From: Anatilimnocola floriformis | GTDB lineage: Bacteria; Planctomycetota; Planctomycetia; Pirellulales; Pirellulaceae | Direction of reading: 5' to 3' | Assembly (NCBI RefSeq): GCF_024256385.1 | Contig: NZ_JAMLFW010000001.1 | Location: 5,208,001 to 5,272,000, forward strand | DNA: 64,000 nucleotides | Shown here: in pieces, positions 29,556-37,524 of the stretch | Position numbering within the stretch: position 1 is the stretch's first letter | Layout: the number at the start of each line of letters is the position of its first letter | The notes under the pieces: model-generated | Seen by the model: the letters and a program-made list of their open reading frames with translations, nothing else | What the model was told of the DNA's origin: nothing | Database searches by the model: none | Position numbers and translations under genes: made by a program

Positions 29556-30266
29556 TTAGCGATCACCGTTGCTGAAGAGGCTGCGAACTCCACCCACAGC
29601 TCGTTGCCACAGCGAAGTAGCTGCAGCGGGCTGACGGGCACGAGTTCGCCGAGGTGATGCTTTGGCTGTTGCGGTTGATGCTGGTTCGCCCGCATCAAAT
29701 CGCAACTGCTTGCCACGCACACGGCGGGGTTTGGGCATCGTAACGGCTGATGCCGTTGCTGAGAAGTCGACCGCATCGCCCGTGATCGACTCAGGCAGGT
29801 TCAGGTCATCGCTTCCTGTGCCGATGGTCAGCTTGCAATTCACCTGGTGAATTTGCAGGGCCTGATCGACGCGGCGCCACAGGTCGCTGTTCTTAATGGG
29901 CGTCAGGCTGCCGAAGCGCTCCCATTGGTAGTCGTTCTCACGCCATTGGTTGAGCCCTTCGCGAATGCCGCGGCTAATGGCCTGCGACTGCGTGTGGAGC
30001 GTGACTTGCGACGGTTGATCGAGGGCTTCGAGGCCGCGGACAATCGCGAGCAGCTCGAGTCGTTCGCGGGAATTGCCTTCTTCTTCGTCTTCGGCGTCGA
30101 GCACCGTCTCGCCTTCTGGCGATTGCAGCACAAATCGCCACCGGCCACCGTATTCGGCAGCGGTCGTTTCGGCATCGGCATTGGCCTGGCCGCGGGAAGG
30201 AGCCCCGACCAGCGTGTTGCCGGTGACGTGGGCGAAGAGCATGAAGTGAGGTGCGGAGACGCTCAT
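29556..30266 (-). CDS. RNase H-like protein with degraded active site
   Basis: 236 residues. The first about 150 align well with RNase HI in order: RLELLAIVRGLEAL (the RMELMAAIVALEAL helix, keeping the catalytic Glu at E71), LHTQSQAISRGI (where RNase HI has STDSQYVRQGI, so the catalytic Asp is Gln93) and PIKNSDLWRRVDQAL (PVKNVDLWQRLDAAL). The first catalytic Asp position appears to be His13, and the HAGHPENERCDEL region is replaced by a serine- and aspartate-rich stretch. The C-terminus is basic and low-complexity (RRTRARQPAAATS). Three of four acidic ligands are therefore missing or unclear; the fold may be kept as a nucleic-acid-binding module. It stands alone upstream of glgB. Confidence 0.75.
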   Translation of the reverse strand: MSVSAPHFMLFAHVTGNTLVGAPSRGQANADAETTAAEYGGRWRFVLQSPEGETVLDAEDEEEGNSRERLELLAIVRGLEALDQPSQVTLHTQSQAISRGIREGLNQWRENDYQWERFGSLTPIKNSDLWRRVDQALQIHQVNCKLTIGTGSDDLNLPESITGDAVDFSATASAVTMPKPRRVRGKQLRFDAGEPASTATAKASPRRTRARQPAAATSLWQRAVGGVRSLFSNGDR

Positions 30267-30584
30267 GGGAGGTGGAGCCGGTGAGAGCCGGATTTAAAGT
30301 CCTGGGCCGACAGGTCGCCAAGTGCGTGCATCCTGCCTGGAACCAGAGGCTATCCCGCGCCTCCGCTCGAACTCTGCGTCTGCCGGGCTTAGCCGGTGTA
30401 GAAACAATAGCTCGTTACAACATCCATCGGCCCGGTCTACGTCACTGCTTCAAATTATCCAGCCGACAGAGTTTGGTTCTCTGTCACCTTTTGAAATTCC
30501 GCGCACGATCGTGCGGGTTAAGAGAATGAACCACAGAGGCACAGGGGACACGGAGAAGTTACTCTCCGTGTCTCGGTGGTCAAA
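30267..30584. other. Intergenic stretch with hairpin repeat
   Basis: 318 bases between two minus-strand genes. No open frame of gene quality is seen. It should hold the promoter of the RNase H-like gene at its left end and the terminator of the mqnE operon at its right end; the only recognisable structure is the hairpin at 30547-30572. Confidence 0.5.
30547..30572. repeat. Hairpin in an ACCACAGAGGCACAGG-type intergenic repeat
   Basis: GACACGGAGA (30547-30556) and TCTCCGTGTC (30563-30572) form a perfect 10-bp stem with a 6-base loop, extended by imperfect pairing of CCACAGAGGCACAGG with the GGTGG side. It lies 13 bases beyond the end of the small gene downstream of mqnE on the minus strand, a suitable place for transcription termination. 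The sequence resembles the ACCACAGAGG repeats scattered between genes in many planctomycetes. Confidence 0.5.
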
Positions 30585-30959
30585 TCACCAGACCGGATGC
30601 TCGAAATACTCCGGCAAAAACTCCTCGATGAAAGTCTTTTGCGGAGCGCCCAGGTTTTGCAAAGCAGACTTCAGCAACTCGATCCCTTGCTTGCGATCGG
30701 TTAACTCAATATCCACACCGCAGTAGTCGATTGCGTCGCCATCACCGAGCGACGAACCGCCACCAACCACTTCGCCCAAACCATGATTTTGCAGCATTTC
30801 CTGCAGCGGCACTTCGTACTTGGCCGCCCGTTCTAGCGGCTTGATATCTTCGTGAATTCGCACGTAGACGAAATGCAGCCCCACCACGGCCGAACTTTCA
30901 GCCATTTCTGCGGTCATGAACTCGACACGGCTAGCATACTCAGGATCCGGCTCAGGCAT
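30585..30959 (-). CDS. Small protein of unknown function downstream of mqnE
   Basis: 124 residues from ATG 30959 (MPEPDPEYASRVEFM); the frame is open upstream into mqnE but that part is an antisense-quality extension. The protein is acidic, with a predicted alternation of strands and helices (VGLHFVYVRIHEDIKPLERAAKY, then a Gly-rich GEVVGGGSSLGDGDAIDY) and no signal peptide or metal motif. It starts 5 bp after the mqnE stop, so co-expression is near certain. The paired strand-helix pattern is compatible with a small ferredoxin-like fold. No function is claimed. Confidence 0.7.
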   Translation of the reverse strand: MPEPDPEYASRVEFMTAEMAESSAVVGLHFVYVRIHEDIKPLERAAKYEVPLQEMLQNHGLGEVVGGGSSLGDGDAIDYCGVDIELTDRKQGIELLKSALQNLGAPQKTFIEEFLPEYFEHPVW

Positions 30960-30964
30960 GGTGG

Positions 30965-32110
30965 TTACACCGCGGCGAGAATCTGATCCCCAACGCTCCA
31001 CTTCGCCGGGTTCGCCGCATCTCGTTCGATGCGCCGATACAGCGTATCGCGCTCAATCGGTTCGCGGCCTGCTTCGATGATCAGGCGGCGGATTTGTTCC
31101 GTCGTCAGCAACTCGGGAGTCGTGGCCCCCGCATCGTGGTAGATCAATTCGTGACGAACCGTGCCATCGATATCATCAGCGCCGTAAGCCAGCGCCGATT
31201 GTGCCGTGCCGATGCCGAGCATGATCCAATAAGCCTTGATGTGCGCGATGTTGTCGAGCATCAGCCGGCTGACCGCGATCGTCCGAAGATCCATCAGCGC
31301 CGACGGCTTTTTGATGTGCGACAAGCCGGTGTTTTCTGGATGGAAGGCCAGCGGAATGAACGTTTGGAAACCGCCGGTTTCGTCCTGCAGTTCCCGCAGG
31401 CGGATCAGGTGATCGATGCGATGGAAGGCGTTTTCGATGTGTCCATACAGCATCGTGCAGTTGGTTTTGATCCCCAGCTGATGAGCGGTCCGGTGAATGT
31501 CGATCCAGTTGCGACAATCGGCTTTGTGTTCGCAAATCTTGCCGCGGACTTCCGGGTGGAAAATCTCCGCGCCGCCGCCGGGCATCGAGCCCATTCCGGC
31601 AGCTCGCTGCTCTTCGAGAATGGAACGGACCGAGCGCTTCGTCAGAAACTCAAACCAGTTAATCTCGACGCCCGTCCAAGCCTTCAAGTGCAGATCAGGA
31701 AACGCATCGTGCAGTTGCTGCACGACGTTCAAATACCAGTCGTACTTCTTTTGATGGTGTAGACCGCCGACGATGTGCAGTTCGGTGCAGCCGTTATCGA
31801 CTGCTTCCTGGCCGCGGGCGATGATTTGCTCATCGCTCATCGCGTAACCCTTGGCTTCGCGCAGGTCGGAACGAAACGCACAAAACGTGCAGCGATAAAC
31901 GCAGACGTTCGTGGCGTTCAGGTGCGTATTGATGTTGTAATACGCCGCGTTGCCGTTCTTCCGCTCGCGTACGAGATTCGCCAGGGCACCAACTTCGTGC
32001 AGCGGCGTGGCCTGATCGTATAGCACCAAGCCGTCGTCGAGCGACAGCCGCTCGCCGGCATAAACCTTGTCCTTGATGGCTTCAAAAGCAGCGGGCGTAA
32101 ATCCAGACAT
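30965..32110 (-). CDS. mqnE: Aminofutalosine synthase (radical SAM)
   Basis: 381 residues from ATG 32110 (MSGFTPAAFEAI). MqnE makes aminodeoxyfutalosine in the futalosine route to menaquinone. The radical SAM cluster motif is CVYRCTFC (CxxxCxxC), preceded by NTHLNATNVC and followed by the family marks IVGGLHH, SMPGGGAEIF and the C-terminal IGTAQSALAYGADDIDGT. These separate MqnE from the related MqnC and from CofG/H. No other mqn genes lie in the window. An upstream GTG at 32167 is less likely since the added residues lack family character. Confidence 0.93.
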   Translation of the reverse strand: MSGFTPAAFEAIKDKVYAGERLSLDDGLVLYDQATPLHEVGALANLVRERKNGNAAYYNINTHLNATNVCVYRCTFCAFRSDLREAKGYAMSDEQIIARGQEAVDNGCTELHIVGGLHHQKKYDWYLNVVQQLHDAFPDLHLKAWTGVEINWFEFLTKRSVRSILEEQRAAGMGSMPGGGAEIFHPEVRGKICEHKADCRNWIDIHRTAHQLGIKTNCTMLYGHIENAFHRIDHLIRLRELQDETGGFQTFIPLAFHPENTGLSHIKKPSALMDLRTIAVSRLMLDNIAHIKAYWIMLGIGTAQSALAYGADDIDGTVRHELIYHDAGATTPELLTTEQIRRLIIEAGREPIERDTLYRRIERDAANPAKWSVGDQILAAV

Positions 32111-32232
32111 ATCAGCAACTTGGGCGAAACTTCGAAAATCGGTGCCGCATCCGCGCGGCCACCTCACAACTGTCTAACCGTCGAGTTTAGGGGTGAGATA
32201 ACGGCTTGTCGATGCCGCGACGGTTCTGCATG

Positions 32233-32946
32233 TCAGAGATGAACTTTGTTCTGCGTCGCAAACTCGTCCCGCACGAACGCTTCAACGCTGGCAACTTGTT
32301 CTGTTGAAATTCCGAAGCCGGGTCTCAGTTCTTGCAACTTCTTGATGCCCTCTTCTGCATCGGGCACTTGCTTCTTTACGAGCAGCCAGGCGAGCACGAT
32401 GGAACCGGTTCTGCCGTGACCGAGTGCGCAGTGGACAAACAGGTTCCCGCACCGCCGGCGTTCCGCGAGCCATTTCAAGGCAATCCGCAAGTTTGCTGCG
32501 CTGACCGGCAGGCCGTCGAGTAGGGGCAACGATTTGTAGTCTGCGGTTGGTACCCACACCCGCGAAAACTCCGCCGCCAGATCGAGTACACCAGCAAATT
32601 CAACAGGCAGTTGCGACGCTTCGCGCTTGGTGAGACGCCGACCAAACCACAGCCCCGGTGCAAACTCAGCAATCGCTGGCTGCTTGCGATTGAGTAGCCG
32701 GGCAATCCCCAGGCTCAGTCTGATCAGCAGGAAATAGCAAACCCAGCGGTTCCAGGCCAATTTCTCAAACGTCCCATCGTCCAGCTTGCCAAACCAGCGA
32801 GGCTGATCACACGCATAGGTTAACCCCACACCTGCAAAGGTAAGGGCCAGAATTGCCAAGGGAACTTGAACGAGCCCGTTCGCGCCAAAAGGGATTGCGA
32901 CACCCAAGATGGCTGCCAACAGCAAGAACAAGATCGGGTACTTCAT
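32233..32946 (-). CDS. Membrane-anchored dual-specificity phosphatase-like protein
   Basis: 237 residues. Two or three membrane helices occupy the N-terminal 90 residues (ILFLLLAAILGVAIPFG, PLAILALTFAGVGLTYA, VCYFLLIRLSLGIARLL). The C-terminal part is a cysteine phosphatase with the P-loop VHCALGHGRTGS (HCxxGxxR, so Cys and Arg are present) and a plausible general-acid Asp in the upstream LPLLDGLPV loop. Its start overlaps the stop of the sialate esterase gene by 4 bp, so it is the second gene of that operon. Substrate could be a phosphoprotein, phosphoinositide or phospholipid such as phosphatidylglycerophosphate; sequence alone does not decide. Confidence 0.82.
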   Translation of the reverse strand: MKYPILFLLLAAILGVAIPFGANGLVQVPLAILALTFAGVGLTYACDQPRWFGKLDDGTFEKLAWNRWVCYFLLIRLSLGIARLLNRKQPAIAEFAPGLWFGRRLTKREASQLPVEFAGVLDLAAEFSRVWVPTADYKSLPLLDGLPVSAANLRIALKWLAERRRCGNLFVHCALGHGRTGSIVLAWLLVKKQVPDAEEGIKKLQELRPGFGISTEQVASVEAFVRDEFATQNKVHL

Positions 32947-35924
32947 CGCTCAATCGCCGCTTCGCAAAACGTCAGCGCCGCAATGCCGTTTGCGCCGATC
33001 AGCAGGTTGTCCGGGTTCCAGGCCGCGCTGTCGAGATAAGTGACTTGCGTCGCCTTGCTCGGAGCTTTCAACTTCAGCGTCAGCTTGTTGCCAACAGCCG
33101 CGCCGGACTCGACCTGCTTCGGTTCGCTGATCAGATGGAACTGGTTGACGAGCGAATCTTGCCAAACGACCGGCTGATCGAACTCGAGGGCCAGTTCATC
33201 CTTCTTGTCCGAGGTGAAATAAGCCTTTTGTAGATTCGGTGGATTGATCGGCTGTTTAAACGGTTTGCCGTAGAGATGCGTTTCGACTTGCGGCTGGATG
33301 AGCCGGGCGAACTCCGCATAACCGGCAGCGGGAAAGTGGCAGCCGCCCGGCGGCTTCACGCCGCAGGTCGACATGATGCTGAGGTTGGAAAACAGCCCCG
33401 GCATGTTGCGTTGCACTTCGCGCAGGCGGTTGTCGGAACCGTTAATTCCCATCGAGCATGACTTCGGCCAGATTTGGAACGTGAAGTAATGCTCGACGTT
33501 CGGAAAATCGCTCTTCCAGCTGCCGGCCAGGTCGACAAAGAACTGCTGATACGTTTCAAAGCCGTAAGTGCCGGTCGGGCCGTCCGATCCCTGATCGCTT
33601 TCGCCCTGATGCCAGATAATGCCCCGCACGCCGTGCGTCAGCCGAGCTTCTTGCACCCGCCATAGCAGACGGCCGTAGATCGTTTTGATGTCGGTCGGAT
33701 CCTCGTCGTTCCGAATGTGCTGATCGATCCGTGTGCCGCCGACGGCGCCGTTGATGATGCAGATCGGCATCTTCCGGCTCTCGACCAATCGCCGGCCGAG
33801 TTCCATGCCCCAGAAACCGATCTCGGCTTTGCCGCCCGGCGCGCGAGCTTCGGCGGGTGCCCATTTTTTCAATCGCGAGCCCGGTCCGCCGTCGGTAGCA
33901 CCGAAAGTGCGAACCCATTCGTTTGGTACCAGCGGGTTTTCTTTGCCGAAGTCATTGGCTACCGCATTCGATTGGCCCGTGATGATGAAGGCATCGCCGC
34001 AGACGATGTTCGTCGCCGTGTGCAGGACCTTCTCTTCGCCCTTCTGCTTCACGCCGAACTCGGTGCGGTATTTCACCAGGCCCGCTTTGATCTTGGCCGT
34101 GAGTCCATATTGCTTCTCAGGAGTGACGCGAGCATTGAGCGTGTCGACCAATTTGTCGTCGGCATAGATTCGTAGGAATGCAACTTCGGCTGGCTCCAGC
34201 AGCGTGCCGGCGTAAACGATCGTTCCTTCCGCGCTCGCGCCCTCGCGAGCAATGAATTGTCCATCCTCGGGCTGTTCACGTTCGGCAATTGGCTGCGGCA
34301 GCCATTTGTCTTTTTCCTGCGGCTGGGTGACGCGAATCTCGGTCGTCTTCACCACCGGCTCGCCGCCGTTGCTCACGGCCAGCTTGATTCGCAGCAAGCC
34401 ATCGCCTTGAGCTCGCTTCAGCTGCAGTTTGTCGCTGGCTTGCTTGATGACCGCAACATCGTCGGCCGACCATTGGAATTCCAATGGCACGCCGGCTTGC
34501 TTCACGGCGTCGGCGTTCGAAATCTTCGGAGCAATTTCGAGCGGCTTACGGCCATTCCATGTCGCCGGCACATCGAGCGTGAACTGCGGCTCTGCAATTG
34601 CTTCGCGAATGGAAATGTCGATCGTCTTGCTCTTTACCTCGCTGGGATAAACCGCACGGACAATCAACTGCGCTTTGCTATCTCCGGTCACGCGTCCTGC
34701 GGCGAAGGTATGTGCAAAGCGATCGGTGGCAACGAGCGACTCTTGTTCGCCGCGTTTCAGGATCCAGTAAATCTTCTGCGCACCGCCGGCCTTCACCGAC
34801 ACGTCAGCCGTTTTGCCTTCGCCGATTTCGAGCTTTTCGGTGGAGACGGAAAACGCATCGCCAGTCTGTACCAGCGGCCCCACCAGCGTTTGCTGTGGCT
34901 TTTGATTTTCGAATTGCAGCTTGATCCACTCGGCCGAGCGGACGACGCTCGAGATGCGGACTTCGTCGATATCGCCGGTGAATTGGTAATTGTTGTACCA
35001 ACCGCCGATCCACAGCCGAGCCGGACGCTTGATCTCCAGTGGCGGGCCTTGGCCTTTATTCGTGACGTCGAGCTGACCATTGACGTAGAGCTTGGCTTCA
35101 CCTTTTTCATAGGTGTGCACCACGTGGTGCCAATCGCCAGTCGAGAGAGGGATCGCGCCGTTCACATTGCCGCCCGAGAAGTAGCAATCGACGTGAGCAT
35201 GTGGCGGGCTGCGATACTGCACGACGACCTTGCCCTTGGCGTGCTCGTTGCCCCAGCTGACGATCAGCACGTTCGGCTTCTCGGCGCGGAACCAAGCCTC
35301 GGTGCTGTGCGATTCGGATCCTTGCGGCAGCGATTCGATTTTCTCGCCGGCCGTCAGTCCCTTGCCGGGCAGAAAGTGCCGGGACGAACCAATCATGCCC
35401 TGCGATGCCGTGGTGCCGGTGTCGGTGGTTGTGAGCGTGCCTACTGCATCGTTGGCTGGTTCATTCATGTGCCAGGCGGCGACGTATCCATTGGAAGAAT
35501 TGAACACGGCAGCGCCGTTCGATTCGCTCTTGGCGGCAGCATTGCCCCAGAACATGCGCAGCATCTGTCGGGCATTGCCGGTGATCTTCGGCACGCGGAC
35601 CCAAACGCTCGCGGTGCCCTGATCAGCGTTCCATTCTTCAATTTGGTGAGCGATTGATTCTCCGCTGCTCGTAGCAAAGCGGATGTCTTCGCCCTGCGGC
35701 TGGGCTTGCTTGAAATCGAAGAAGTCGCGGTGCAAACGAACGAGCACCGGAAAGTTCTCGCAAACGGCTTCGGCTGGCAGATGGGCTCCTTCAGGAGTTG
35801 TCAGCAGCCAGAATTCGCCTCGCTGTTTCCAGTCCTGATAGGGCTCGCTCTTGGCTTGAGCGAAACCGATGGAGGGCAGCAACGACCAAACAACCAGACC
35901 GACAAACAGAGCAGCGCGCAGCAT
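32943..35924 (-). CDS. Secreted sialate O-acetylesterase with DUF2341 and LamG-type domains
   Basis: 993 residues with a signal peptide ending near GFA-Q (residue 22). Residues about 40-150 resemble DUF2341, about 150-345 a LamG/concanavalin-like domain (DWHHVVHTYEKGEAKLYVNGQ, FTGDIDEVRIS), then Ig-like linkers, and from about 630 an SGNH esterase with the nucleophile in ITGQSNAVAN, an oxyanion GAVGGT segment and GIIWHQGESDQG, as in sialate O-acetylesterases. It probably removes acetyl groups from sulfated or sialylated polysaccharides outside the cytoplasm. It is the first gene of a two-gene operon with the membrane phosphatase, overlapping by 4 bp. Confidence 0.9.
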   Translation of the reverse strand: MLRAALFVGLVVWSLLPSIGFAQAKSEPYQDWKQRGEFWLLTTPEGAHLPAEAVCENFPVLVRLHRDFFDFKQAQPQGEDIRFATSSGESIAHQIEEWNADQGTASVWVRVPKITGNARQMLRMFWGNAAAKSESNGAAVFNSSNGYVAAWHMNEPANDAVGTLTTTDTGTTASQGMIGSSRHFLPGKGLTAGEKIESLPQGSESHSTEAWFRAEKPNVLIVSWGNEHAKGKVVVQYRSPPHAHVDCYFSGGNVNGAIPLSTGDWHHVVHTYEKGEAKLYVNGQLDVTNKGQGPPLEIKRPARLWIGGWYNNYQFTGDIDEVRISSVVRSAEWIKLQFENQKPQQTLVGPLVQTGDAFSVSTEKLEIGEGKTADVSVKAGGAQKIYWILKRGEQESLVATDRFAHTFAAGRVTGDSKAQLIVRAVYPSEVKSKTIDISIREAIAEPQFTLDVPATWNGRKPLEIAPKISNADAVKQAGVPLEFQWSADDVAVIKQASDKLQLKRAQGDGLLRIKLAVSNGGEPVVKTTEIRVTQPQEKDKWLPQPIAEREQPEDGQFIAREGASAEGTIVYAGTLLEPAEVAFLRIYADDKLVDTLNARVTPEKQYGLTAKIKAGLVKYRTEFGVKQKGEEKVLHTATNIVCGDAFIITGQSNAVANDFGKENPLVPNEWVRTFGATDGGPGSRLKKWAPAEARAPGGKAEIGFWGMELGRRLVESRKMPICIINGAVGGTRIDQHIRNDEDPTDIKTIYGRLLWRVQEARLTHGVRGIIWHQGESDQGSDGPTGTYGFETYQQFFVDLAGSWKSDFPNVEHYFTFQIWPKSCSMGINGSDNRLREVQRNMPGLFSNLSIMSTCGVKPPGGCHFPAAGYAEFARLIQPQVETHLYGKPFKQPINPPNLQKAYFTSDKKDELALEFDQPVVWQDSLVNQFHLISEPKQVESGAAVGNKLTLKLKAPSKATQVTYLDSAAWNPDNLLIGANGIAALTFCEAAIER

Positions 35925-36044
35925 GGAGAGACTCGGCAGGTGAGTAGGGTGGGGAGAGACCGCTGCCTATCATCACCGCCCGAATTGGCAGTTGCAATCG
36001 CAGGCAGATAGCAACTGGCCGAGCAACAGCGCAGAATAACCGCC

Positions 36045-36695
36045 ATGCACCTCGATCCGCACTCCAACGAACCGCCGATCGGCGACGATCCATTCGCCGC
36101 CCCCGGTCCGATGACCGGCTATCGGTTCTCGGAGCGTCCCGAGGATGGCAAGGATGCCACTGGTGGGCCATGGACAATCGCCACCAGTCCCTGGCAGACC
36201 TGGCTCTGGTTCGTCCGCGTTCTGTCAGCCGATCCCACCCATCACGTGCCGCCGCGGTTCGGCACTTCGGCGATTTTAGGCATTACAACGCTGTTAGCTT
36301 TACTTTTCGCATTGTTCCGCGCGGTCGATCTCCATCCGCTCAATTACATCTTCTCGACGCTGCTCCTGTTCACGGTCGTGCTGGTGCAAATGCGCTGGGG
36401 GCACATGGCTCGGCCGGCGTCGATCGTTGCCGGCGCCATCTGGCTGCCGCTGTTTGTCCTTACGCTGATTGCCTTTGTGGAAGAGCCGCCGGCCCTGCTG
36501 GGGGCCTGTTGCGCGGTCCCGGTGCTGGTGCCGATTGGTGGCTTCTTCGGCTACTTGGCCGGCACGTGTGCTGGCGGCTTCTTTTTACTGATGGAATTAT
36601 TTGAGAAGTATTGGGAACGCCGGATGCAGCAGAGCGGGTCGACCCCACCCGCTGCGGCCCCGACGCAGCTTGACGACCCGAAAGGGCACCGTTAG
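36045..36695 (+). CDS. Membrane protein of unknown function
   Basis: 216 residues. A soluble Pro/Gly-rich N-terminus is followed by four probable membrane helices (SAILGITTLLALLFALF, YIFSTLLLFTVVLVQM, ASIVAGAIWLPLFVLTLIAF, VLVPIGGFFGYLAGTCAGGFF) and a charged Pro-rich tail. No family signature was recognised. It is divergent from the sialate esterase gene (120 bp between starts) and lies 144 bp ahead of accB on the same strand. Confidence 0.7.
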   Translation: MHLDPHSNEPPIGDDPFAAPGPMTGYRFSERPEDGKDATGGPWTIATSPWQTWLWFVRVLSADPTHHVPPRFGTSAILGITTLLALLFALFRAVDLHPLNYIFSTLLLFTVVLVQMRWGHMARPASIVAGAIWLPLFVLTLIAFVEEPPALLGACCAVPVLVPIGGFFGYLAGTCAGGFFLLMELFEKYWERRMQQSGSTPPAAAPTQLDDPKGHR

Positions 36696-36745
36696 AATCC
36701 GCCGAAAATCCAAAGCGGCCAAAGGGTTGTGACTCCCGGCCGCCT

Positions 36746-36792
36746 GCTTTTAAAAGCACCTGTTTTTCACAGCATGGTGCTTTCGAAAGCAC
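36746..36792. promoter_or_regulatory. Overlapping palindromes in the accB leader
   Basis: Two perfect palindromes, GCTTTTAAAAGC (36746-36757) and GTGCTTTCGAAAGCAC (36777-36792), lie 48-94 bases before the accB start. AAAGCACC of the first region (36753-36760) can also pair with GGTGCTTT (36776-36783), which would exclude both local folds. This could be an operator pair or a switchable leader RNA. No known regulator site was matched. Confidence 0.45.
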
Positions 36793-36839
36793 TGCGATTA
36801 ACAACCAACCTGTTATCAGAACCCGACCAGGAAACAGAC

Positions 36840-37445
36840 ATGGCCGATGCCCGCAAACCCTCTCCGCGATCCGGTACGTCCGCGCGGGCGGCGGCCAAGG
36901 GCCCGGCGGTCAAAAAGCCTCGGAAAGAACCAATGGCAGAATCGGAATCGGAATCGGTTACGGGCAACGTCTTTGATGTCGAGCGGATTCGCAAGCTCGT
37001 CGAGCTGATGAAGGAACACGATCTCAACGAGATCGACCTCCGCGAATCGCGTCAACGGCTCCGCATTCAACGGGGCGCTGCCGTGCAATACGCCGCGCCG
37101 CAGATGATGGCTGCCCCTCCTCAAATGATGGCAGCCAGCGCTCCAGCGCCAGCCGCTGCCGCGAGCGGTGGCAAGAGTGCGCCGGCTGCAGATGGCCCGA
37201 ACATCACGATCATCAAGAGCCCGATGGTCGGTACGTTCTATTCCAAGGCCAACCCCAAGGCAGCCCCGTTTGTGAAGGTCGGCGATCGCGTCGATACCAA
37301 CACGACGATCTGCATTGTCGAAGCCATGAAGGTCTTCAACGAGATCCCTGCCGAGGTACGGGGCTCGATCGTCGCCGTGCTCGTCGAAGAAGGCGAAGCC
37401 GTCGAATTCGACAAGCCGCTGTTCAAGGTCGACACCAGCAAGTAA
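36840..37445 (+). CDS. accB: Biotin carboxyl carrier protein of acetyl-CoA carboxylase
   Basis: 201 residues from ATG 36840 behind AGGAAA. The C-terminal 80 residues are a biotinyl domain with SPMVGTFY and the biotinylation motif EAMKVFNEI (K164). The N-terminus is longer than usual (about 40 extra residues, rich in Lys/Arg/Ala and then ESESESV) before the FDVERIRKLVELM segment typical of AccB; ATG 36933 is a possible shorter start. A Met/Ala/Pro-rich linker separates the halves. accC follows after 79 bp, making the usual accBC pair that starts fatty acid synthesis. Confidence 0.93.
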   Translation: MADARKPSPRSGTSARAAAKGPAVKKPRKEPMAESESESVTGNVFDVERIRKLVELMKEHDLNEIDLRESRQRLRIQRGAAVQYAAPQMMAAPPQMMAASAPAPAAAASGGKSAPAADGPNITIIKSPMVGTFYSKANPKAAPFVKVGDRVDTNTTICIVEAMKVFNEIPAEVRGSIVAVLVEEGEAVEFDKPLFKVDTSK

Positions 37446-37478
37446 GTCGCCCGTCGTCCGGCCCTCCAGCAATGTCTC

Positions 37479-37515
37479 GCCGGGTTTCCGGCCATTTAGC
37501 CGCCGGTAACCCGGC
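37479..37515. promoter_or_regulatory. Intercistronic hairpin between accB and accC
   Basis: GCCGGGTTTCCGGC (37479-37492) and GCCGGTAACCCGGC (37502-37515) pair over 14 bases with one mismatch around a 9-base loop, ending 9 bases before the accC ATG. There is no T-run. Its place directly before the accC start suggests RNA processing, partial termination or control of accC translation. Confidence 0.45.
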
Positions 37516-37524
37516 TATCGAGCA

